NCBI RefSeq assembly: GCF_048569485.1
Contig: NC_134364.1
Coordinates: 131,023,789 to 131,087,788 of the forward strand
Source: Anomaloglossus baeobatrachus
Taxonomy: Eukaryota > Chordata > Amphibia > Anura > Aromobatidae
DNA: 64,000 nt
Direction: 5' to 3'
Part shown: piece after piece, positions 46,498 through 55,279 of the stretch
Layout of the letters: each line of letters begins with the position of its first letter
How positions within the stretch are numbered: position 1 is the first letter of the stretch
The notes under the pieces: model-generated
Told to the model about the DNA's origin: nothing
Seen by the model: the letters and a program-made list of their open reading frames with translations, nothing else
The model's database searches: none
Program-made: the position numbers and the translations under genes

Positions 46498-48790
46498 CAG
46501 AGCGCGGAGGAGGCCGGGAAGGAAGGAAGGGGGAGGCGAGAATGAGGCCGGGGAGAGATGGAGGCCGGGGAAAAAAAGAAGAGGCCTTGTGGAAAGGAGT
46601 GGGAGGAGGAGGCCGAGGAGGAAAAGAGGGGGGAGGAGGAGGAGGCCGGAGAGGAAAAGAGGGGGGGAGGAGGAGGCCGGAGAGGAAAAGAGGGGGGAGG
46701 AGGAGGAGGCCGGAGAGGAAAAGAGGGGGGAGGAGGCCGGAGAGGAAAAGAGGGGGGAGGAGGAGGAGGCCGAGGAGGAAAAGAGGGGGGAGGAGGAGGA
46801 GGCCGAGGAGGAAAAGAGGGGGGAGGAGGGAGGAGGCCGGGGAGGAAAAGAGGGGGGAGGAGGAGGAGGCCGGAGAGGAAAAGAGGGGGGAGGAGGAGGA
46901 GGCCGGAGAGGAAAAGGGAAAAGAGGGGGGAGGAGGAGGAGGCCGAGGAGGAAAAGAGGGGGGAGGAGGAGGAGGCCGAGGAGGAAAAGAGGGGGGAGGA
47001 GGAGGCCGAGGAGGAAAAGAGGGAGGAGGAGGCCGAGGAGGAAAAGAGGGGGGAGGAGGCCGAGGAGGAAAAGGGAAAAGAGGGAGGAGGCCGGAGAGGA
47101 AAAGAGAGGGGGGAGGAGGAGGAGGCCGAGGAGGAAAAGAGAGGGGGGGAGGAAAAGAGAGGGGGGAGGAGGAGGAGGCCGAGGAGGAAAAGAGAGGGGG
47201 GGGGGAGGAAAAGAGAGGGGAGGAGGAGGCCGGGGAGGAAAAGAGAGGGGAGGAGGAGGCCGGGGAGGAAAAGAGAGGGGAGGAGGAGGCCGGGGAGGAA
47301 AAGAGAGGGGGGGGGGGAGGAAAAGAGAGGGGAGGAGGAGGCCGGGGAGGAAAAGAGAGGGGGGGGGAGGAAAAGAGAGGGGAGGAGGAGGCCGGGGAGG
47401 AAAAGAGGGGGGGGGGAGGAAAAGAGAGGGGAGGAGGAGGCCGGGGAGGAAAAGAGAGGGGGGGGGAGGAAAAGAGAGGGGAGGAGGAGGCCGGGGAGGA
47501 AAAGAGAGGGGGGGGGAGGAAAAGAGAGGGGAGGAGGAGGCCGGGGAGGAAAAGAGGGGGGGGGGGAGGAAAAGAGAGGGGAGGAGGAGGCCGGGGAGGA
47601 AAAGAGAGTGGGGGGGGAGGAAAAGAGGGGGGGGGAGGAAAAGAGAGGGGAGGAGGAGGCCGGGGAGGAAAAGAGAGGGGGGGAGGAAAAGAGGGGGGGG
47701 GAGGAGGAGGAGGAGGGGGGGGAGGAAAAGAGGGGTGAGGAGGCCGGGGAGGAAAAGAGAGGGGGGGGGAGGAAAAGAGAGGGGTGAGGAGGCCGGGGAG
47801 GAAAAGAGAGGGGGGGGGAGGAAAAGAGAGGGGAGGAGGAGGCCGGGGAGGAAAAGAGAGGGGGGGGGAGGAAAAGAGAGGGGAGGAGGAGGCCGGGGAG
47901 GAAAAGAGAGGGGGGGGAGGAAAAGAGAGGGGGGGAGGAAAAGAGAGGGGGGGAGGAGGAGGAGGAGGGGGGGGAGGAAAAGAGAGGAGGGGGGGAGGAA
48001 AAGAGGGGTGAGGAGGCCGGGGAGGAAAAGAGAGGGGGGGGAGGAGGGGGGGGAGGAAAAGAGAGGGGGGGAGGAAAAGAGAGGGGGGGAGGAAAAGAGA
48101 GGGGGGGGGGGAAAAGAGAGGGGGAGGAGGAGGCCGGGGAGGAAAAGAGAGGGGGGGGAGGAAAGAGAGGGGAGGAGGAGGCCGGGGAGGAAAAGAGAGG
48201 GGGGGGAGGAAAAGAGAGGGGAGGAGGAGGCCGGGGAGGAAAAGAGAGGGGGGGGGAGGAAAAGAGAGGGGAGGAGGAGGCCGGGAGGAAAAGAGAGGGG
48301 GGGGGAGGAAGAGAGGGAGGAGGAGCGGGGAGGAAAAGAGAGGGGGGGGGGAGAGAGGGGAGGAGGCCGGGGAGGAAAAGAGAGGGGAGGGAGGAAAAGA
48401 GGGGGAGGAGGAGGAGGCCGGGGAGGAAAAGAGAGGGGGGGGAGGAGGAGGAGGCCGGGGAGGAAAAGAGAGGGGGGAGGAGGAAAGAGAGGGGGGGAGG
48501 AGGAGGAGGCCGGGGAGGAAAAGAGAGGGAGGGGGGGGAGGAGGAGGAGGCCGGGGAGGGAAAAGAGAGGGGGGGAGGAGGAGGAGGAGGCCGGGGAGGA
48601 AAGAGAGGGGGGGGAGGAGGAGGAGGAGGCCGGGGAGGAAAAGAGAGGGGGGGGGGGGAGGAGGAGGAGGCTGGGGAGGAAAAGGGAGGAGGGAGGAGCA
48701 GGAGGCTGGGAAGGAAAAGAGACGGGGGAGGAGGCCAGGGAGGAAAAGAGAGGGGGGAGGAGGCCGGAGAGGAAAGAAGGGGAGGGGGAG
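46498..48790 (+). repeat. Homopurine (GGA/GAAAAGAG) satellite, left of the gap
   Basis: Over 2.2 kb almost free of pyrimidines on the plus strand except regular GGCCGGGGAGG blocks. Units of about 35-70 bp are built from GGAGGAAAAGAGAGG and G runs. Long Arg/Gly/Glu frames across it are low-complexity artefacts. Confidence 0.95.
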
Positions 48791-48990
48791 NNNNNNNNNN
48801 NNNNNNNNNNNNNNNNNNNNNNNNNNNNNNNNNNNNNNNNNNNNNNNNNNNNNNNNNNNNNNNNNNNNNNNNNNNNNNNNNNNNNNNNNNNNNNNNNNNN
48901 NNNNNNNNNNNNNNNNNNNNNNNNNNNNNNNNNNNNNNNNNNNNNNNNNNNNNNNNNNNNNNNNNNNNNNNNNNNNNNNNNNNNNNNNNN
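48791..48990. other. Assembly gap (200 N)
   Basis: 200 undetermined bases inside the homopurine satellite. The round size suggests a placeholder, so the true length is unknown. Confidence 0.99.
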
Positions 48991-49209
48991 GGAAGGAGGA
49001 GGGAGAAAGGAGGAGGAGGAAGGAGGAGGGGAGAAAGGAGGAGGAAGGAGGAGGGGAGAAGGAGGAGGAGGAAGGAGGAGGGGAGAAAGGAGGAGGAAGG
49101 AGGAGGGGAGAAAGGAGGAGGAGGAGGGAGGGAGGGGTGAAAGGAGTTAGGGAAGGGAGAAAAGGAGGGAAGGGAGGGGAGGGGAGAAAAGGAGGAGGAA
49201 GGAGGAGGG
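48991..49209 (+). repeat. Homopurine satellite, right of the gap
   Basis: GGAGGA/GAAAGGA units continue to about 49209, with a slightly different unit from the left side. Confidence 0.93.
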
Positions 49210-49283
49210 TCAGTTATGTAATCACCAGTAGCGCACAGTTATAATCAAGGGCCTCTGTGTAGGACATGTGTGTGTATAATATA

Positions 49284-49660
49284 CAGTTAAAGCCAGACAT
49301 TTACATAAACTCTCTATAAAGACCCATCTGCAGGTTTTTCCCTCCGCTCTCTATACAGACACATCTGCAGGTTTTTCCCTCCGCTCTTTATACAGACACA
49401 TCTGCAGGTTTTCCCCTCCGCTCTCTATAAAGACCCATCTGCAGGTTTTCCCCTCCGCTTTCTATACAGACACATCTGCAGGTTTTTCCCTCCGCTCTCT
49501 ATTAGACACATCTGCAAGTTTTTCTCAATATCTGACATGAAATCAGAATAAACCATTCCCGTTTTAGGCCAAATGCCAGAATAATGAGAGAGAATGATTT
49601 AAGGCATTTTTTATTACTTTCTGCAAAGTTAAAAGTTTCCATACCCAGAGCACTGTGCCT
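49284..49660 (+). mobile_element. Tc1-like terminal remnant B with internal 37-bp minisatellite
   Basis: Starts after TA with CAGTTAAAGCCAGACATTTA. The body includes TGACATGAAATCAGAATAAA, typical of a Tc1 non-coding end. No transposase remains. Confidence 0.6.
49310..49515. repeat. 37-bp minisatellite, 5-6 units
   Basis: The unit CTCTCTATACAGACACATCT plus GCAGGTTTTTCCCTCCG repeats at 37 bp within the subterminal part of the Tc1 remnant. Confidence 0.88.
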
Positions 49661-50290
49661 TTATGTTGTCTATGTATGAATACGTGTATATAAATATATA
49701 CAGTGGCATGTAAAAGTTTGGGCACCCCTGGTCAAAGGGACTGTTGTGAGCAGTTAAGCAATATTCCGGGGGTTAAACAGCTGGCATTGGCGTGGACACC
49801 CCTCTGGGCAGTGAGAGCCGGGTCCTGGCTGATGTCACAGCGGCGATCCTGGTGGGGGTGCAGTGCAGGAACCCCCGCCATCACCATGACCGAAAAAACA
49901 AGTGGAAAAATTGCAATAAAGAAAGCACGTTTTTTTCTGCTGCGTTTTTTCTGCAGTTCTGTGTGCAAACATCTGCACACACATCTGCTACGTGGGCACA
50001 TAGCCTTAAGCTACACATGTGACACCTTTTACTTTTGTATTTTATGCAAACAAATAAATACATTTTTAACTTTTAGATTTTAAAAATTACAAAAAGGAAA
50101 ATGGTCTGATGCAAAAGTTTGGGCACCCTTGTAGAGTTGTGTGCTCAGATTACTTTGACCATGGTTTCTGATGTTAATGAGCCTGTTAGGGTTATGGCTT
50201 GTTCAGAATCATGGCTAGGAGAGGTCAGGTGACACACATGGCTTGATAAAAACCCGGCCTCCTCTAACCTTGTGCCAAAAAACAGCAGCC

Positions 50291-50970
50291 ATGGGGTCTT
50301 CTCAGCAGCTGCCTAGCACTCTGAAAATGAAAATAGTGGAGAACCACAAAGCAGGAGAAGGCTATAAGAAGATAGCAAAGCGTCTTCAAGTTGCCTTTAT
50401 TAAGTTCAAAATGTAGTTAATATGGGGAGATAAGGTATGCACACCCAGTGACTATGGAAGGGGAATACATGGAATAGCAGAAACTGCTGTGTGAATACTG
50501 ACATGAAAAATCCAATAGCTATATGGCAAGAGTGAATATGTGAAAAAATGGAATCTGCATTACTGCCATGAACATATGAATCAAGAGAAATTTAGCTACT
50601 GAATTGATCAATGCAATAGAGCCCCAACACTACGCCAAAGTATTTCCCTACGTTGGGGTCCCTAGCTTGTGTGTGTCCTCTCATGCAGTTAGAAAACTTA
50701 CCGTGTATGGAAGCTGAGACCCAGGCTATATATACGATGTGGATTGGCAATAGGTGTGTATGGGGAGGGTTCCCAAACGAAAATCAAAATCAAAAATCAA
50801 TCAAAAATCAAATGTAGTTAAAAGATGACAGTTACCAGGAACAGTGGAGGACAAGCAAAGGACCAAGCAAATTACGGAGAGCTGCTTGTAGTTTTGCTAG
50901 AGACGCGAGCCCCTGCATGACTGCAGAAGACCTTCAGGGAAGATTTATCAGACTCTGGAGCTGTGGCACT
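50291..50970 (+). pseudogene. Tc1-like transposase C, N-terminal remnant
   Basis: From about 50291 (ATGGGGTCTTCTCAGC) reads fragments such as KIVENHKAGEGYKKIAKRLQ, the helix-turn-helix part of a Tc1 transposase. After the insert it continues with LPGTVEDKQRT and a later basic stretch ending near 50970. Several stops and shifts are present, and the catalytic half is missing. Confidence 0.55.
50421..50809 (+). mobile_element. Retroposed insert with 12-bp target duplication
   Basis: AAATGTAGTTAA is present on both sides (50409-50420 and 50810-50821), interrupting Tc1 C. The 3' end is an AAATC-type tail (50779-50809). The body is 389 bp, not recognised. Target-primed retroposition (SINE or LINE tail) is the best reading. 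Confidence 0.6.
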
Positions 50971-50976
50971 GTATTT

Positions 50977-51046
50977 TTTTCGGACTATAAGACGCACCCC
51001 CCCCCAAATGTTGGGCAAAGTGGGGGGTGCGTCTTATAGTCTGAAA
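50977..51046. repeat. Hairpin of a foldback repeat
   Basis: GGACTATAAGACGCACCCC and its complement flank a 15-nt loop. This sequence is a familiar MITE end in vertebrates. The rest of the element, extending to perhaps 51600, is unassigned and GC-rich. Confidence 0.6.
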
Positions 51047-51609
51047 TGTAGGGCTGCGGCGAATGAGGGGTGCTGCGGGGTCATTGGCGCACGAGCAGGC
51101 TGTAGCAGTGCCTGCCGTGACCACATGGGCCCACTCATTACATATGTACTCCCGGTCATCCTGCTAATCATCCCTCAGCGCTGAAGCCGGCGCTGACAGG
51201 TGGGCGGGGTGAGGGGGCAGGGGGTGCGCGTATAGTAAAAAGCCGGCCCGCGTGATCACCCCTGGCAACTGCAGCCTGGAGTGATCATGTGCGGCTGTAT
51301 TCACTGCCCCCCGTGTATCCTCATCAGCGCCGGGGGCAGTGAATAAGTAAGGTACACTCACCGGCCACCGTTTTCTGCAGCATCGCAATGTCCTCCTGTC
51401 TGCTGGCCGCTGATCTGTGTAGAGAGCGGTGAGCACAGGGATGACGTCACATCAGCGGGCAGCAGACAGGAGGACATCGCGATGCTGCCAGGGGGACGGC
51501 TCCACACAGGTCAGCGGCACTGCTACTGCCATAGAGAGAAGACGAGCGATGCTGCAGGGAGTGAGGAAAGGGGAGTATAAACGTTATTTTTTTCTGTGCC
51601 ATAGGATAT
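51047..51609. other. GC-rich unassigned repeat body
   Basis: Contains AGCAGACAGGAGGACAT-type motifs in inverse at 51389 and 51459, so probably the inside of a foldback element. No gene seen. Confidence 0.4.
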
Positions 51610-52160
51610 AGGCCATATAGCAGGCTGGGGGTATATACCAGGATGGGGGTATATAGCAGGATGGGGTATATTATGAGCAGGATGGGGGTATATTATGAGC
51701 AGGATGGGGTATATACCAGGATGGGGGTATATACCAGGATGGGGGTATATAGCAGGATGGGTATATTATGAGCAGGATGGGGGTATATAGCAGGATGGGG
51801 GTATATTATGAGCAGGATGGGGGTATATTATGGAGCAGGATGGGGGTATATTATGAGCAGGATGGGGGTATAATATGAGCAGGATGGGGTATATTATGAG
51901 GAGGATGGGGGTATAATATGAGGAGGATGGGGGTATAATATGAGGAGGATGGGGTATAATATGAGGAGGATGGGGGTATAATATGAGGAGGATGGGGGTA
52001 TAATATGAGGAGGATGGGGGTATATTATGAGCAGGATGGGGGTATATTATGAGCAGGATGGGGTATTTAGCAGGATGGGGGTATATTATGAGCAGGATGA
52101 GGGTATATAGCAGGATGGGGGTATAATATGAGCAGGATGGGGGTATATTGCAGGATGGGG
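51610..52160. repeat. About 22-bp minisatellite (GGATGGGGGTATATTATGAG)
   Basis: Irregular units of about 15-23 bp with AGCAGGATGGGGGTATAT as the core, about 25 units. Confidence 0.88.
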
Positions 52161-52359
52161 CTGTATACAGTGGTGAAAAAAGGTCATTATTCAGCCACCA
52201 ATTGTGCGCGTCTCCCCCTTATAAAGATGAGATTTGCCTGTAATTGACATCAGAGGTGACACAACTATGAGAGACAAAATGAGAAAACAAATCCTGAAAA
52301 TCCCTGCGTCTGATTTGGCAAGATTTTATTTACAAATTATGGGGGAAAATAAGTATTTA

Positions 52360-52749
52360 AACAAAAAACCATAGTCAGCTCACCCCTCTTCACTCTCAGA
52401 CTCCAACCGATGCAGGGAACGCCCAGGCCCGGGCGGAAAGACAACTTGAAGAAAGGCAAATATCCAGCATCAAGGAGGGTAGTAGATTAAAACTTGCTTT
52501 TATTAGACAAGTAAAAACAAAATATAGTCCAGTAAGCACAGAGGCACAAGTTTTAGGCGTGTAAACCAACGCGTTTCGACCAGAGCGTCTTATTCATGGC
52601 ATGAATAAGACGCTCTGGTCGAAACGCGTTGGTTTACACGCCTAAACTTGTGCCTCTGTGCTTACTGGACTATATTTTGTTTTTACTTGTCTAATAAAAG
52701 CAAGTTTTAATCTACTACCCTCCTTGATGCTGGATATTTGCCTTTCTTC
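52360..52749. mobile_element. Palindromic insert with 14-bp target duplication (possible Penelope-like inverted repeat)
   Basis: AAAATAAGTATTTA flanks it on both sides (52346-52359, 52750-52763). Bases 52448-52749 form an almost perfect inverted repeat with about 150-bp arms. Each arm contains a degenerate hammerhead-like segment (52600-52630 and its mirror 52569-52598) ending GGTCGAAACGCGTT. The left 88 bp is outside the palindrome. Confidence 0.6.
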
Positions 52750-52929
52750 AAAATAAGTATTTAGTCATCTAAAAACATGCAGGATTTCTGCTCTCACAGA
52801 CCTGTAACTTCTTATGTAAGAGGCTCCTCTGTCCTCCACTCATTACCTGTAGTAATAGCCCCCTGTTTGAACTTATCAGTATGAGAGACACCTGTCCACA
52901 ACTCACACAGTCACACTCCAAACTCCACT

Positions 52930-54213
52930 ATGGTGAAGACCATAGAGATGTCAAAGGACACAAGAAAACAAATTGTAGCCCTGCACCAGGCTGGGAAGAC
53001 TGAATCTGCTATAGGCAAGCAGCTTGGTGTCATGAAATCAACTGTGGAAGCAATAATAAGAAAATGGAAGACCTACAAAACCACTGATAATCTCCCTCGA
53101 TCTGGAGCTCCACGCACGATCTCACCCTGTGGGGCCTAAATGATCACAAGATCGGTGAGTAAAAAATCCTAGAACCACATGGGGGGACCTAGTGAATGAC
53201 CTGCATAGAGCTGGAACCACCATAACAAAGGCTACCATGAGTAACACACTACGCCACCAGGGACTCAGATCCTGCAGTGCCAGACGTGTTCCCCTGCTTA
53301 AGCCACTTACATGTCCGAGCCCGTCTGAAGTTTGCTAGAGAGCATTTGGATTATCCAGAAGAGTATTGGAGAATGTCATATGGTCTGATGAAACCAAAGA
53401 ACTGTTTGGTAGAAACACAACTCGTCATGTTTGGAGGAGACAGAATGCTGAGTTGCATCCAAAGAACACCATACCTACTGTGAAGCATGGGGGTGGCAAC
53501 ATCATGCTTTGGGGCTGTTTCTCTGCAAAGAGACCAGGACGACTGATCGTGTACATGAAAAAATGAATGGGGCCATGTATCGTGTGATTTTGAGTGCAAA
53601 CCTCCTTCCATCAGCAAGGGCATTGAAGATGAAACATAGCTGGGTCTTTCAGCATGATAATGATCCCAAGCACACCACCAGGGCAATGAAGTAGTGGCTT
53701 CATAAGAAGCATATGAAGGTCCTGGAGTGGCCTAGCCAGTCTTCAGATCTCAACCCCATAGAAAACCTTTGGAGGGAGTTGAAAGTCCGTGTTGCCCAGT
53801 GACAGGCCCAAAACATCACTGCTCTAGAGGAGATCTGAACGGAGGAGTGGGCCAACATATCACCAACAGTGTGGGCCAACATATCACCAACAGTGTGTGC
53901 CAACTGGAGGAATGGGCCAACATACCACCAACAGTGTGTGCCAACCGGAGGAATAGGCCAACATACCACCAACAGTGTGTGCCAACCGGAGGAATGGGCC
54001 AACATACCACCAACAGTGTGTGCCAACCGGAGGAATGGGCCAACATACCACCAACAGTGTGTGCCAACCGGAGGAATGGGCCAACATACCACCAACAGTG
54101 TGTGCCAACCGGAGGAATGGGCCAACATACCACCAACAGTGTGTGCCTTCCTTGTGAAGACCGAAAACGTCTCACCTCTGTCATTGCCAACAAAGGATAT
54201 AGAACAAAATAAT
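52930..54213 (+). pseudogene. Tc1-like DD34E transposase D (broken)
   Basis: The start ATG at 52930 ([20 protein letters not shown]) leads the helix-turn-helix region ([19 protein letters not shown]), ending in [13 protein letters not shown] and a stop. Catalytic motifs follow in other frames: [12 protein letters not shown] (about 53375), [17 protein letters not shown] (about 53480), [16 protein letters not shown] (about 53650, then a stop), [15 protein letters not shown] (about 53745). Further stops lie at about 53800 and 53836. The C-terminal EEW motif is repeated in the 41-bp array. The last part reads SPLSLPTKDIEQ. Confidence 0.85.
53860..54150. repeat. 41-bp minisatellite at the 3' end of transposase D, about 7 units
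   Basis: The unit GGAGGAATGGGCCAACATAC plus CACCAACAGTGTGTGCCAACC repeats at 41 bp (for example GTGTGTGCC at 53893 and 53934). It is derived from the coding motif EEWANIPPTVCAN. A shorter variant starts at 53868. Confidence 0.93.
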
Positions 54214-54421
54214 GAGATGAACTTTTGTTATTCAACAAATACTTATTTTCCACCATAATTTGCAAAAAAAAAAATCTTCCAAATCAGACGCGGTGATTTT
54301 CTGGACTTGTTTTCTCATTTTGTCTCTTGTGGTCACCTCTGATGTCAATTACAGGCAAATCTCATCTTTATAAGGGGAGAACGTGCACAATTGGGGGCTG
54401 AATAATGACTTTTTTCACCAC

Positions 54422-54425
<4 letters not shown>

Positions 54426-54452
<27 letters not shown>

Positions 54453-55024
54453 ATAGATAGATAATGTACATATTATCGGTTATACCCTCTTTTGGACAAG
54501 AGTTTGGCATGTCCGCTCTTCCCTCTGATCTTCGGGGCAGGCCGGTCTTGTATGATCTGCACTCGCAGGCTCTGGGTACAGGGCTGTGCAGTCACACAGC
54601 AATGCTCCACATCACGTCATTATCAGGAGGAGAGCATTGTTGCTATGTAGTAAATTCAGGTAGTGCGACAATAGAAAAGCAATTCTGCCAAATGGGCGCA
54701 CTCCTCCTCACAGCAGCCATACATGTATTGTGTGCGATGGCGGGGAAGGCACCCATCCTCTTCAGGTAAGATGGCAGCTCACAGGCTCAGTGTTTCATAG
54801 AGCAGGAAAAATGGCCAGAGTTTGATGTAAGGAAAGATTTGTCTTCTCCCACCCATCTGTCATATCTGTAGAGGAGCCGATATATCACAGTGTGTTGTGC
54901 TGGGAGCAGCGGAAAGTCGTTTTTGTTTGACTGCATCAGTGTGCAGAAGTCTCGTGTGGGGGGAAAAAAAAACGTAAATCGGCCCACAGCGTCATCATTA
55001 CTGAATCTTATGCTACCTCTCATA
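54426..55024. other. Unassigned spacer
   Basis: (TG)n-TAGA microsatellite 54426-54465, then about 550 bp without recognised repeat or gene. Confidence 0.45.
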
Positions 55025-55279
55025 TACAGTGTGTCCACCCATATCCTGTCCACCGCCATTAACATGAGAACAGCGCCAGCTATAGGCATAGAAGTGGTGT
55101 CTAGGTATAGTAAAGAAGCCATGCGCTACGCAATGAAACCACCTATAGCGCCACCTGGTGGAAAACAACGGAGTTAGCATTTTTATTTCAAAAACGGAAC
55201 GAGATAGAGAAAAAAAGTGAATTACAAAGTTTTGGGCATCATCAATTTAATCTGAATCGACACCTTGCACAGAAATGCT

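Larger units (their letters stand above)
49701..50972 (+). mobile_element. Tc1-like remnant C
   Basis: The left end CAGTGGCATGTAAAAGTTTG recurs in part at 50113. Leader and broken N-terminal transposase follow. Bases about 49740-50010 look like an inserted, truncated TTA-type MITE (right side ...GGGCACATAGCC|TTA). A retroposed insert lies at 50421-50809. The right end is lost. Confidence 0.65.
52168..54423 (+). mobile_element. Tc1-like transposon D
   Basis: The ends CAGTGGTGAAAAAAGGTCAT and complement are flanked by TA (52166-52167, 54424-54425). It has a broken DD34E transposase whose 3' end holds a 41-bp minisatellite, and a palindromic insert at 52360-52749. Confidence 0.9.

Noticed and set aside
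46475-49150. Arg/Gly/Glu-rich frame of about 890 residues
   Set aside because: Low-complexity homopurine DNA, and it crosses the N gap. No evidence of selection on codons.
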